In this document: positions 1 to 7,932 of the stretch, piece after piece
How positions within the stretch are numbered: the stretch's first letter is position 1
How the letters are laid out: the number at the start of each line of letters is the position of its first letter
Source: Verrucomicrobiota bacterium
GTDB taxonomy: Bacteria; Verrucomicrobiota; Verrucomicrobiia; Verrucomicrobiales; DEV007
Length of the DNA: 33,639 bases
Direction: 5' to 3'
Assembly (NCBI GenBank): GCA_963205275.1
Contig: CAUJIH010000021.1
Span: 1 to 33,639 of the forward strand
Notes under the pieces: generated by a model
What the model was told of the DNA's origin: nothing
The model's database searches: none
What the model saw: only the letters and a program-made list of their open reading frames with translations
Program-made: the position numbers and the translations under genes

Positions 1-117
1 CGACGCTTCACCCAGCACAGCGTGAAATTTATCCGCTGGTTGAACAACCATTTGGATCGTGCGTGCGACTGGCATCAAGCTGGTCGGGCTTTAAAGGCAC
101 GCTACGCCTATCAATAG
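1..117 (+). CDS. C-terminal end of an unrecognised protein (partial, runs off left edge)
   Basis: Frame 1 is open from the first base to a TAG at 115-117 and encodes 38 residues beginning RRFTQHSVKFIRW. The piece is rich in basic and aromatic residues (four Trp/Tyr and many Arg/Lys/His), has no membrane segment, and no domain can be recognised from so short a tail. The start lies outside the window. No gene follows closely on the same strand, so this could be the last gene of an operon. It could also be a chance open frame, since 39 codons without a stop is not strong evidence. Confidence 0.4.
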   Translation, partial: RRFTQHSVKFIRWLNNHLDRACDWHQAGRALKARYAYQ

Positions 118-716
118 TCGGTGAATTTTGGACACCGTTGCGTTTTCGTAAATACCCGAGCTCATCGCGAACCGCTGAGTTCGCATTTGAGTGCTCTAGG
201 GATACGGATCTCTCGGAATCGGTTCCTTTCTCCGGCCCATCTCACAAGCGAAACGCCATAATCCCCCCCCGCTTTTGTGTTGATGTTCCGTGAGAGTCTA
301 CTCCTCTCACCTGACTGTGATTCATGGTTCTTCTTCATGAACCACCATCTTTTCATCTCCACCCAAACCCCGATGCCTAGAATTGCACGATAATGGATGT
401 ATAAGTAATTGCCGCACAGCAAATTAGTTCAATCATGCGCGGTAGTGAACCGCTCCGCACCTCACGGACTGTCCTTTCCACCACCTTCGCCGTGCACAGG
501 CCGCGCCGTAGCTCAGATTTGACGATACAGTTAAGCCTGCTGGAAAAACACCTAGCCGCTATGAGGTCTACGTGACTAATAAGCTTACGCAGGTAGCCGG
601 GAAAGGCCAAGCATCTGATTCTTGAGAATCGGCCGGATCATCTGCCATTCCCGACAGATTCACCTATGATCTCACCCCCTTCCCTGCCTTTCCGCGCCTC
701 TGTGACGATCATCCAC
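118..716. other. gene-poor intergenic stretch, nothing recognised
   Basis: About 600 bp lie between the partial gene at the left edge and the end of prfA. Short open frames exist on both strands (for example minus 162-422 and 377-610), but their translations are low-complexity and Arg/Ser-rich, with no family resemblance. No tRNA cloverleaf, CRISPR repeat or strong terminator hairpin could be found by eye. The stretch AGCTCAG near 490-510 resembles a tRNA D-arm but has no matching acceptor or anticodon stem. It may hold decayed sequence or an unrecognised RNA. Confidence 0.5.
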
Positions 717-1796
717 TCACCCACATCTTTCCAATTCCGCCAGCCGATCCGCCATTTCAGAGGCCTGTAGAGCCTCGATCACCGGTTCCATCGCTCCGGT
801 CACAATCTGATCTAGGTTATACATTGTCAGATTGACTCGGTGATCTGTCAGTCGATTCTGGGGAAAATTATAGGTGCGCACCTTTTCCTCCCGTCCGCCT
901 GAGCCAATCAGACTCCGCCGATGAGCCGAGTATTTCTCCGCTTCCTCACGAACCTTGGCTTCGAGCAATTTCGCTCGCAAAATCTGTAAGGCGCGTTCCT
1001 TGTTCTTTCCCTGGCTCCGCCCTTCCTGACACTTCACCATGATCCCCGTCGGCAGGTGCGTGATCTGCACGGCAGAATCAGTCGTGTTGACATGCTGCCC
1101 ACCAGGACCACCAGAGCGTGTGGCCTGAATGTGCAAATCCTCCGGCTTCAACTCGATATCGACCTCCTCTGCTTCCGGAAGTACAGCCACCGTCGCCGTC
1201 GATGTGTGGATGCGTCCCTGCGTCTCTGTGGATGGGACTCGCTGGACGCGATGAACCCCGCTTTCATACTTGAGAAAGCGAAATACCTCTCCCCCGCTGA
1301 CCCGAAACACCACCTCTTTAAATCCACCGACATCCGAAGGACTTGCATCGACCGACTCAGTTCGCCAGCCTCGAGACTCTGCGTAACTCTGATACATGCG
1401 ATAGAGATCTCCGGCGAACAGTGAGGCTTCATCCCCCCCTGTTCCAGCCCGAATCTCGATGATCGCATCACGATCTTCGTTCGAGTCGTGTGGGAGCAGG
1501 GCATACTGAACTTCTGATTCCAAAACAGCGATTCGATCCGTCAGCAGCTTTACCTCTTCCTCCGCCAGCGACGCCATCTCACGATCAGATGACTTTGCCA
1601 GATCTTGGTTGTCCACCAGATCAGACCGTGCCTTTCCGAGAAGGCCCCAGTTTTCGATTAGTTCCTTTAGGCGATTGTATTCCCGCGTTAGCTCTCCCGC
1701 CAGCTTTGGATCGTCAAAAAAGCCCTCCTGCGACATGGAGGACTCCAGCTCCGGAATACGAAGCCGCTTCCTCTCGATCAGCGGGGCCAAGTCCAC
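717..1796 (-). CDS. prfA: Peptide chain release factor 1 (RF1)
   Basis: RF1 recognises UAA and UAG stop codons in the ribosomal A site and triggers hydrolysis of the finished peptide. The frame is open to an ATG at 1868, but the GTG at 1796 is the better start. From it the protein is 359 aa, normal for RF1, the GGQ catalytic motif falls at residues 232-234, and the anticodon-like tripeptide (here PST, in QRVPSTETQGRIHTS) at 188-190. These are almost the same positions as in E. coli RF1 (PAT 188-190, GGQ 233-235). PxT rather than SPF separates it from RF2. The 24 residues before the GTG do not look like RF1. No clear Shine-Dalgarno sequence precedes the GTG. It lies 104 bp downstream of rpmE on the same strand, and the two are probably co-transcribed. 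Confidence 0.96.
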   Translation of the reverse strand: MDLAPLIERKRLRIPELESSMSQEGFFDDPKLAGELTREYNRLKELIENWGLLGKARSDLVDNQDLAKSSDREMASLAEEEVKLLTDRIAVLESEVQYALLPHDSNEDRDAIIEIRAGTGGDEASLFAGDLYRMYQSYAESRGWRTESVDASPSDVGGFKEVVFRVSGGEVFRFLKYESGVHRVQRVPSTETQGRIHTSTATVAVLPEAEEVDIELKPEDLHIQATRSGGPGGQHVNTTDSAVQITHLPTGIMVKCQEGRSQGKNKERALQILRAKLLEAKVREEAEKYSAHRRSLIGSGGREEKVRTYNFPQNRLTDHRVNLTMYNLDQIVTGAMEPVIEALQASEMADRLAELERCG

Positions 1797-1900
1797 GAAG
1801 AGACGGTATGAATATAGTTCACGCGAAAGTCCGCACAAGAAATCGATGATGAAACGAATCCGTCCCAATCACCGACCGATCCCGTAAAGCAGAATCAGAT

Positions 1901-2152
1901 TCAGGCCTGCAGGTCTGACAGCTTCGGGCGTTTCCGCCGCTCTGTCTTCGACTTAGACTCACCAAAGCGCTTCTGGAACTTGTCCACCCGGCCTGCCGTA
2001 TCGACAAAGCGCTGCTCTCCCGTGAAAAAGGGATGGCAGGCTGAACAAATCCCCACATGAAGATTCGGGACGGTCGAGCGTGTCTGGATCACATTGCCAC
2101 AGTGACATTGAATCACGGCATCCTTGTAATCTGGGTGAATATTCGCTTTCAT
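1901..2152 (-). CDS. rpmE: 50S ribosomal protein L31
   Basis: An 83-aa protein of the L31 family, a component of the large ribosomal subunit near the central protuberance. It is the zinc-binding (C+) form: four cysteines in a CxC...CxxC arrangement are present at residues 16, 18, 36 and 39 (QCHCGN and ICSACHPFF). The segment [24 protein letters not shown] is typical of the family. The basic tail ([13 protein letters not shown]) is slightly longer than in E. coli (70 aa). The rpmE-prfA pair is a common bacterial gene order, which supports both calls. Confidence 0.97.
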   Translation of the reverse strand: MKANIHPDYKDAVIQCHCGNVIQTRSTVPNLHVGICSACHPFFTGEQRFVDTAGRVDKFQKRFGESKSKTERRKRPKLSDLQA

Positions 2153-2279
2153 AATCTGTATCCGAGGGAGAATCGGAAGGGGCGGAAGCTAGCAGTGAAC
2201 CTGATTTGAAGCAAGTAAAAAATACACATTTCCTGATCACTGTGCTTGCCATCGCTCTCATAACGAAAGACTTTTCTCA

Positions 2280-2960
2280 GTGAACTCAGACGCCTCCAGA
2301 TTTTCTCAGCGATCCCAACTGTTCTGGCTCATCCTGTCCAATCTCATTCCGCTGATCGGAGTGCTCTTTTGGCACTGGAGCACCTTCGAGGTCGTCGTCC
2401 TTTATTGGGCGGAAAATATCGTGATCGGTATTTTCACCTTCCTGCGCATCCTCCTCGCCGGATCAGAGGGGATCGAGAGGGTATCATCGAAAGCTGAAAC
2501 TAATGGAATCCAAACTTCGGATACAGAATCCCCGAGAACGGCGATAGTCGGCAGGATACTTCTGGCATGCTTTTTCACATTCCACTACGGGATGTTCACT
2601 TTCGTTCATGGAGTGTTTGTTATGGCCCTGCTGGGAAAAGGGCAAACCTTTGTGCCATCTGATCTAAAAAAATTTCTTCTGATCCTCCTCGCATTGGCCG
2701 CGAGTCACGGGATTTCCTTTTTCCAGGGATACATACTTCAGGGCGGGCGTTTCCGAACCAATCCGATGAGCGAGATGAAAGCCCCCTATCCCCGCATCGT
2801 CATTCTGCACATCGCGATTCTGTTCGGGGCAGTCCTGATTCAGGCCATCGGCTCTCCCTTGCCCTTTCTCATCCTGCTGATTCTGGGCAAAATCATCCTC
2901 GATCTCTGGATCACCTTCTTCTCCAAGAAACTCGGATCTCTCATTCAACAGCGAGGGTGA
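2280..2960 (+). CDS. DUF6498-like integral membrane protein
   Basis: A 226-aa protein starting at GTG (2280); no ATG lies nearby and no strong ribosome binding site is visible. It is very hydrophobic, with about six possible membrane segments: roughly residues 14-32, 38-62, 88-115, 122-142, 162-185 and 190-212. The pattern WHWSTFEVVVLYWAENIVIGIF near the N-terminus, and YPRIVILHIAILFGAVLIQAIGSP followed by a short LxLxxxKIILDL helix near the C-terminus, resemble the uncharacterised DUF6498 family. Function is unknown. It stands alone between the divergent rpmE and the convergent menB, whose end is only 13 bp away. A possible fragment of a related protein occurs on the minus strand around 12880-12990. 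Confidence 0.75.
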   Translation: MNSDASRFSQRSQLFWLILSNLIPLIGVLFWHWSTFEVVVLYWAENIVIGIFTFLRILLAGSEGIERVSSKAETNGIQTSDTESPRTAIVGRILLACFFTFHYGMFTFVHGVFVMALLGKGQTFVPSDLKKFLLILLALAASHGISFFQGYILQGGRFRTNPMSEMKAPYPRIVILHIAILFGAVLIQAIGSPLPFLILLILGKIILDLWITFFSKKLGSLIQQRG

Positions 2961-2972
2961 TGACTTATTCTC

Positions 2973-3791
2973 TCACGGCACCCGTGGGAATTTCGAAAAG
3001 TCGGGTTTCCGCTTCTCGACGAAGGCATCTCGCCCCTCTTTTGCTTCCTCGGACATGTAGTAGAGCAATGTCGCATTTCCCGCTAGGTCCAGCAGACCGA
3101 TCTGACCGTCGCAATCTGCATTCATCGCCATCTTGAGACAGCGCAGCGCCAGCGGAGAGTGAGCTAGAATCTCGTAACACCACTTCAGCGTCTCCGTCTC
3201 CAGCTCCGCGAGCGGCACCACAGTATTTACCAATCCCATGTCTAGCGCCTGCGACGCATCATACTGGCGACAGAGATACCAGATTTCTCGCGCCTTTTTC
3301 TGTCCGACAATGCGAGCGAGATAGCTCGAACCCAACCCTCCATCGAAAGAACCAACCTTCGGTCCCGTCTGGCCAAACCGTGCATTGTCCGCCGCGATCG
3401 TCAGATCGCAGACGACGTGCAGCACATGCCCCCCTCCAACCGCATAGCCCGCGACCATCGCAATGACGGGCTTGGGCAGGCTGCGAATCTTCTTTTGAAC
3501 ATCCAGAATATTGAGCCGAGGCACCCCGTCCTTTCCGACATACCCTGCATGGCCGCGCACCTTCTGATCGCCACCCGAACAAAAGGCCGCATCTCCCTCC
3601 CCTGTCAGGATAATGACTCCGACCTCTGGATCCTCGTGCGCCAGCTCGAACGCAACGAGCATTTCCTTCACCGTCAAAGGACGGAAGGCATTGCGCACCT
3701 CCGGCCGATTGATGGTAATCTTCGCGATCTTGCCATCTTCAGAGAGTTCATAACGCAGATCTTCAAATTCGTGAGCAGATTTCCAGTTCAT
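2973..3791 (-). CDS. menB: 1,4-dihydroxy-2-naphthoyl-CoA synthase (MenB)
   Basis: A 272-aa enzyme of the crotonase superfamily that cyclises o-succinylbenzoyl-CoA to 1,4-dihydroxy-2-naphthoyl-CoA in menaquinone synthesis. The sequence shows the N-terminal RNAFRP segment, the CoA/oxyanion-hole motif CSGGDQ at residues 71-76, the second oxyanion segment [15 protein letters not shown] at about 108-122, the MenB hallmark GSFDGG at 147-152, and a C-terminal [18 protein letters not shown] that fits MenB rather than a generic enoyl-CoA hydratase. Length is normal. No other men gene is in view, so it is a lone gene here. The predicted quinone, menaquinone, is usual for anaerobic or facultative Verrucomicrobiota. 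Confidence 0.95.
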   Translation of the reverse strand: MNWKSAHEFEDLRYELSEDGKIAKITINRPEVRNAFRPLTVKEMLVAFELAHEDPEVGVIILTGEGDAAFCSGGDQKVRGHAGYVGKDGVPRLNILDVQKKIRSLPKPVIAMVAGYAVGGGHVLHVVCDLTIAADNARFGQTGPKVGSFDGGLGSSYLARIVGQKKAREIWYLCRQYDASQALDMGLVNTVVPLAELETETLKWCYEILAHSPLALRCLKMAMNADCDGQIGLLDLAGNATLLYYMSEEAKEGRDAFVEKRKPDFSKFPRVP

Positions 3792-3940
3792 AGTTGATCC
3801 GAAAGCGTGTTCCCTCCCGGCGATTCCGTCAACGAGAGTTCTCGCGAATTCTGGAATGCATCAAAAAGCTGAGCCTCTCTCTTGTGAAGGAACACTTGAT
3901 CGAATAGGCTGATTCGATTCGTCATCCTTCTACCTTCCCT

Positions 3941-4879
3941 ATGAACCCCCCTCTCCTCCGCATCGGCGTCGTCGGGATGGACACGTCCCACGTTCCCGCC
4001 TTCACGAATCTCTTCAACGATCCCGCTGCCAGTGGCGATCTCGCAGGATTCCGAGTCGTCGCAGGATTCCCGGACGGCAGTGATGCGCCGATGAGTCGCG
4101 AGCGCATCGCTGGCTTCATCGAGGAGGCCCGTGGATTGGGCGTCGAAATCGTCAGGACGCCGGAGGAACTCATCGAGCGCAGTGACTGTCTCATGATTCT
4201 CAGCGTGGATGGTCGGATTCACCTACGACAGGTGGAAACCTTCGCCGTTCCGGGAAAACCGCTTTTCCTCGATAAGCCCGTGGCGGGTTCTCTCGCGGAA
4301 ACAATGGCTGTTTTCGATCTAGTAAAAAGTCGTGGAACGCCTTGTTTTTCATCCTCCTGTATGCGCTTCGGATCACTGATTTCAGACTCTGCCTGGCGAG
4401 AAACCGTGGGGGAAGTTCTGGGAGCCAGCAGTTGGGGGCCTCTCGCCTATCAGGATGGAATGCCGGAGCTATTTTTCTACGGCATTCATGGAATCGAAGC
4501 GCTCTTCACGGTGATGGGATCGGGTTGTGAGAGCGTCACGAGAACAAAAACCGCGCTCCACGATGTCACAGTAGGCGTCTGGGAAGGCGGTCGCGTCGGC
4601 GTGTATCGTGGAATCCTAGAGGGGAACAAAGCCTACGGGCAAATCATCCATGGCACACGCTCCGGACTTCATCTGGCTGAAGAACCATCCTATGAAGCGC
4701 TCTGCCGTCAAATCGGCCGCTTTTTCCGCAGCAGAATCGCTCCGGTCACAGCGACGGAAACCCTCGAAATCTACGCTTTCATGGAGGCGGCGGAACGGAG
4801 TCTGCACGAGGACCATTCCGTCGGGATCGAGGAGACTTTTCTCCAAGCAAAAACGTCTGTTCGGGAGAGAAATCTCTAA
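3941..4879 (+). CDS. Gfo/Idh/MocA-type NAD(P)-dependent oxidoreductase
   Basis: A 312-aa protein with an N-terminal Rossmann start (LRIGVVGMDTSHVPAFTNLFND, residues 6-27) and the segment GKPLFLDKPVAGSLAETMAVFDL at about 100-122. The latter matches the (E/D)KP motif of the Gfo/Idh/MocA family, whose Lys is part of the active site. Members oxidise or reduce sugars, inositols and related polyols. A C-terminal half with WGPLAYQDGMPELFFYGIHGIEALFTVMG fits the substrate-binding alpha/beta domain; the His in YGIHG is at the usual catalytic position. The variant GMDTSH replaces the normal GxGxxG/A, a form common in planctomycete and verrucomicrobial members. No neighbour indicates the substrate. Confidence 0.8.
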   Translation: MNPPLLRIGVVGMDTSHVPAFTNLFNDPAASGDLAGFRVVAGFPDGSDAPMSRERIAGFIEEARGLGVEIVRTPEELIERSDCLMILSVDGRIHLRQVETFAVPGKPLFLDKPVAGSLAETMAVFDLVKSRGTPCFSSSCMRFGSLISDSAWRETVGEVLGASSWGPLAYQDGMPELFFYGIHGIEALFTVMGSGCESVTRTKTALHDVTVGVWEGGRVGVYRGILEGNKAYGQIIHGTRSGLHLAEEPSYEALCRQIGRFFRSRIAPVTATETLEIYAFMEAAERSLHEDHSVGIEETFLQAKTSVRERNL

Positions 4880-4938
4880 GGCCACTCGTCCCTATAAACC
4901 CAAAGGCCTGTGGCGAACCCGCACGGCACGATATACTC

Positions 4939-4983
4939 GGCGCGAAGCGCTCTGGAGTGCGTGCGTGAAGCGCCGCCTTCCGA
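4939..4983. repeat. REP-like dispersed element (candidate)
   Basis: The sequence reads GCGCGAAGCGCTCTGGAGTG and then CGTGCGTGAAGCGCCGCC, with the heptamer GAAGCGC repeated 23-24 bp apart and a GGAGTGCG core. It lies just downstream of a gene end, where such extragenic repeats usually sit. The identification as a dispersed family is from recollection of similar Opitutae sequences, and only one copy is in this window. Confidence 0.35.
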
Positions 4984-5060
4984 ACTAAGCCTACCGCCCT
5001 CCGATCTCCAAGGACAGGTGATCTATCATCTGAAACGAACTTCGCTGGCATCCCTCCGGG

Positions 5061-5104
5061 ATGGCTTCCACAGACAGGATTGCCTGCGCTACTCTTCCTT
5101 TACT
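5061..5104. repeat. 44-bp direct repeat, left copy
   Basis: This segment matches 5191-5234 at 43 of 44 positions; the single difference is C versus T at the 23rd base. The right copy includes the last bases of the CNNM/CorC gene, so the left copy is probably a displaced duplicate of that gene end. The core CAGACA-GGAT-TGTCTG of the right copy is a 6-bp hairpin, and this copy has one mismatch in the stem. Confidence 0.9.
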
Positions 5105-5190
5105 ATCAATGACGTGCATCCCCAGTCTCAAAGAGGCGCACTGCAATATATAGCCTGTCCCTAAAAATTAGGACGTCGTCGGTCCCGAGA

Positions 5191-5234
5191 ATGGCTTCCA
5201 CAGACAGGATTGTCTGCGCTACTCTTCCTTTACT
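5191..5234. repeat. 44-bp direct repeat, right copy, overlaps end of CNNM/CorC gene
   Basis: Right copy of the repeat at 5061-5104. It contains a perfect 6-bp hairpin, CAGACA-GGAT-TGTCTG at about 5200-5215, about 15 bp downstream of the stop codon of the minus-strand gene. No U-tract follows on that strand, so terminator function is uncertain. Confidence 0.9.
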
Positions 5235-6579
5235 CGCCGTCGGCGGGCGGCTCCTGGTCGCCTTCTACTCCCTCTGGATTCTCAAGAAGAACGATTCGTC
5301 GGATCGCCACTTTATCGATCCGCTGCCTGTCCATATCGATAATCTCGAACTCAAACTCACGCACCGTGAACGACTCGCCCTCTGCTGGCAGTCGATCCAG
5401 ACGATGCACGATATAGCCAGCGATCGTCTGAAACGGTTCTTTCTCGGCTTCACTCAAGGCCGAAAATCCAGGGATAGACTCCTCCACATATTCGATCTCC
5501 AGCATTCCATCGACCAGCCATGCATCTTCAGCGGTCTCCCGAATCATCGGATCATCTTTTCGCAAATCACCAGGGCGCAAGTCACCCACGACTTCCTCGA
5601 CCAGATCCTCCAGCGTGATCAGACCGCGCACGGTTCCGAACTCGTCAGCCACGAGTGCCGCCCCCAATGGAGAATGCCGCAAAGTGTCGAGCAGGGTGAG
5701 AGCCGATTGCGTCTCCGAGACAAATAACGGCTCCCGACAGATCTCATGCAGCTTCTTGGGACGTGGACTCGCTAGATTGGCGAACAGCATCCGCAGAGAG
5801 ACCAGCCCTATGACCGTATCGCGATTTTCTTCATACACAGGAAAAACGCTCTGACTCGCGGCAGAAACTTGCGACCAGTATGCCTCAGGCATCGTATTGT
5901 GCGCGAGAAACAGAAGACGCGGCCTAGGTCGCATCACTTCCTCAGCAAGCACTTCGCGAAGATCGAAAACTCCCTCGACCATCTCAGATTCCTCCACTTT
6001 GACTGCACCCGTCACGATCCCCTGACGTAGGATAACTTCGACATCAGATGGTAAATTGCCATCGTCTCCCTCCGAAGGCTTTCCGATCAACTTGAGCGCC
6101 ATGCGAGTACTGAATTCCAAAAAGGCGACGAAGGGCTTGGCAACGATAGCCAACAGTTCCATTGGCCCCACCATCAAACAGGCAATTTTTTCAGGAAAGC
6201 GCAGCGCAATCCCCTTCGGAACTAGCTCTCCGAGAACCAGAGAAACGTACGTGATCAGAGCAACGACCGTTCCGAAGGCAATATCGTCTGCATGAGCCTC
6301 CAATCGAGGAATCGCTTTGACGTAGGGTGCCAAATATGGAGCCAAATTCGTGGCCCCATAAGCCCCCACCACGACTCCGACGAGCGTAACTCCCACTTGG
6401 ACAGTGCTGAGAAATCGCTCCGGATTTTCCCCCAACTTCAGGGCCCGAGCCGCTCTCTTATTACCGGAATCAGCGAGCACAGTGAGGCGACTGCGTCGGG
6501 CGGTGATGAGGGCAATCTCCGCCATGGCGAAGACGCCGTTGAGCAGTAATAGAACTAAAATGATGGTGAACTCGGTCAC
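5230..6579 (-). CDS. CNNM/CorC-type (HlyC/CorC family) transporter, hemolysin-like
   Basis: From a GTG at 6579 the protein is 449 aa. The frame is open to an ATG at 6717, but those 46 extra residues are hydrophilic, overlap the divergent promoter region and do not match the family, so the GTG (VTEFTIILVLLLLNGVFAMAEIA) is preferred. The order is a DUF21/CNNM membrane domain (about residues 1-195, with helices near 5-25, 60-85, 95-125 and 130-155), two CBS domains (about 210-335) and a CorC_HlyC domain at the C-terminus (about 355-435, AWLVDGMLEIEYVEESIPGF). Relatives carry out Mg2+/Co2+ or other cation efflux in the inner membrane; the label hemolysin is historical. The substrate cannot be told from the sequence. 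Confidence 0.88.
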   Translation of the reverse strand: MTEFTIILVLLLLNGVFAMAEIALITARRSRLTVLADSGNKRAARALKLGENPERFLSTVQVGVTLVGVVVGAYGATNLAPYLAPYVKAIPRLEAHADDIAFGTVVALITYVSLVLGELVPKGIALRFPEKIACLMVGPMELLAIVAKPFVAFLEFSTRMALKLIGKPSEGDDGNLPSDVEVILRQGIVTGAVKVEESEMVEGVFDLREVLAEEVMRPRPRLLFLAHNTMPEAYWSQVSAASQSVFPVYEENRDTVIGLVSLRMLFANLASPRPKKLHEICREPLFVSETQSALTLLDTLRHSPLGAALVADEFGTVRGLITLEDLVEEVVGDLRPGDLRKDDPMIRETAEDAWLVDGMLEIEYVEESIPGFSALSEAEKEPFQTIAGYIVHRLDRLPAEGESFTVREFEFEIIDMDRQRIDKVAIRRIVLLENPEGVEGDQEPPADGE

Positions 6580-6725
6580 GAAGTAGTTATTTCTCGCTCG
6601 TGTCTCCGCAAAGTCAAGAGTTTGGCTCATTCGGAGTGAAGTATTCTTGCGAATCGTTCCAAATCGACGACTTGTTTCCCCACGAATCGCCCCGATTTCG
6701 TCGTTGTCTCCCCTCATTTTTCTTC

Positions 6726-7100
6726 ATGTCCTCCACCTCTTACATTCGCCTGTCCGCTACTATCATTTTCCTCGGAATCGCGCTCGCTGCTCTCGGGGCA
6801 CACGCATTTGCCGACCTGATTGCGACTCATGGGAAAAAAGCGCAGTGGGATACCGCGATTCTTTATCACTTGGTGCATGGCGTAGCTCTGTTCACCATCG
6901 CCCTTCACGGTGGAAAGCCTCGTGGATTCTGGTTTCTCTTCGGCGGTATCGTGCTTTTTTGCGGGGGAATTTACATCCTCGCGTTGACAGGATTCACAGG
7001 AATCGCTCTGTTAATTCCCACGGGAGGAGTCTCTTTTCTCATCGGATGGGCTTTCTGGATTTTTTCTCCGAAAATGAAAAACTCTGGCTCTCCGCAATGA
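6726..7100 (+). CDS. DUF423 (YgdD-type) inner membrane protein
   Basis: A 124-aa protein from the ATG at 6726. An upstream extension to 6600 is open but contains no family sequence. Four hydrophobic helices are visible (about residues 8-28, 45-63, 71-93 and 97-118). The N-terminal LGALGAHAF-like motif (IALAALGAHAFADLIATHGKKAQWDTAILYHLVHGVAL) is the signature of the DUF423/YgdD/YwdK family. Its function is not established; it is a small conserved membrane protein. It is divergent from the CNNM gene, with about 146 bp between starts that should hold both promoters. The following NIPSNAP gene starts within or 30 bp after its end, suggesting one transcript. Confidence 0.9.
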   Translation: MSSTSYIRLSATIIFLGIALAALGAHAFADLIATHGKKAQWDTAILYHLVHGVALFTIALHGGKPRGFWFLFGGIVLFCGGIYILALTGFTGIALLIPTGGVSFLIGWAFWIFSPKMKNSGSPQ

Positions 7101-7129
7101 TTCTCAGTTCATTTTTTTCGTATCGCCAC

Positions 7130-7888
7130 ATGAAAAGTCTACTCCGCTTTGCACTCGCCTTCTGCGCACTTTCCATTTGTATGAGTACCCATGCCGCCGA
7201 TCCATCTCCGCTCTGTTATGAACTCCGCACCTATCATCCAGCGGAGGGAAAACTGGAGGCCCTACAGACTCGCTTTCGCGAACACACGATGGCGCTCTTT
7301 GAAAAGCACGGCATGAGCAATATTGCCTACTGGGTACCGAAGGAGAATCCGGAACAGATTCTGATTTACTTACTCGCCTATCCCAGTCGCGAGGCGCGAG
7401 AAGCGTCCTGGAAAGCCTTCCTGAGCGACCCTGTATGGGTGGAGGCGAAAGCACACTCCGAGGAGCAGGGAAAATTGGTGGAAAAGGTCGACAGTGTCTT
7501 TCTTCATCCCACAGATTACACTCCAGAGATGAAACTGACCGGCTCGGGACACCTCTACGAGCTGCGTCACTACACCACGCTCCCGGGCAGGCTCGCCGCT
7601 CTCGACACGCGATTCCGGGATCACACGATCGAACTATTCCGGAAACAAGGCATGCACGTCCTGTCCTTTTTCCATCTAGACCCAGGACAGGAAGGGGCGG
7701 ATACCACCCTAATCTACTTCCTCGCCCACGATTCCGCTGAGAAGCAGGCACAGAGCTTTGCCGCCTTCCGATCGGATCCAGAGTGGATTCGCGTACGTGA
7801 TGCCTCAGAGGAAGACGGAAAAATTCTTGGTGAAAAGGCAGTCACATCGACCCTGCTCCTTCCGACAGATTACTCGCCTATGCAGTGA
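7130..7888 (+). CDS. Secreted protein with two NIPSNAP domains
   Basis: A 252-aa protein from the ATG at 7130. MKSLLRFALAFCALSICMSTHAAD is a clear signal peptide, cut after the AxA-like THA around residue 22, so the product is exported. Two homologous ferredoxin-like NIPSNAP domains follow: residues about 28-125 (CYELRTYHPAEGKLEALQTRF) and 140-245 (LYELRHYTTLPGRLAALDTRF), each with the YELR(T/H)Y start, a FREHT/FRDHT helix and a (L)IYLLA(Y/H) strand. NIPSNAP proteins are dimeric alpha/beta-barrel proteins with no clear general function. An alternative start at 7097 overlaps the DUF423 stop as ATGA and would add 11 residues before the signal peptide, which allows translational coupling. Confidence 0.88.
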   Translation: MKSLLRFALAFCALSICMSTHAADPSPLCYELRTYHPAEGKLEALQTRFREHTMALFEKHGMSNIAYWVPKENPEQILIYLLAYPSREAREASWKAFLSDPVWVEAKAHSEEQGKLVEKVDSVFLHPTDYTPEMKLTGSGHLYELRHYTTLPGRLAALDTRFRDHTIELFRKQGMHVLSFFHLDPGQEGADTTLIYFLAHDSAEKQAQSFAAFRSDPEWIRVRDASEEDGKILGEKAVTSTLLLPTDYSPMQ

Positions 7889-7932
7889 GTTCCTGGAGAA
7901 CGTGTGGGGTGGAACACAATATCATCTCGGGT

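Larger units (their letters stand above)
4880..5229. other. intergenic region with a direct repeat and REP-like sequence
   Basis: No convincing gene is present in these 350 bp. It holds a REP-like segment at about 4937-4983, in which GAAGCGC occurs twice around GGAGTGCGTGCGTGAAGCGC; similar GGAGTGCG...GCGCCGCC elements are, from memory, dispersed in many Opitutae genomes. It also holds the left copy of a 44-bp direct repeat and most of the right copy. Short open frames across it are unsupported. Confidence 0.5.

Noticed and set aside
488..570. A tRNA-like AGCTCAG stretch
   Set aside because: No acceptor stem, anticodon stem or TTCRA loop could be paired with it.
6647..7129. An upstream extension of the NIPSNAP gene
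   Set aside because: It overlaps the DUF423 gene in another frame, and the signal peptide begins at 7130.
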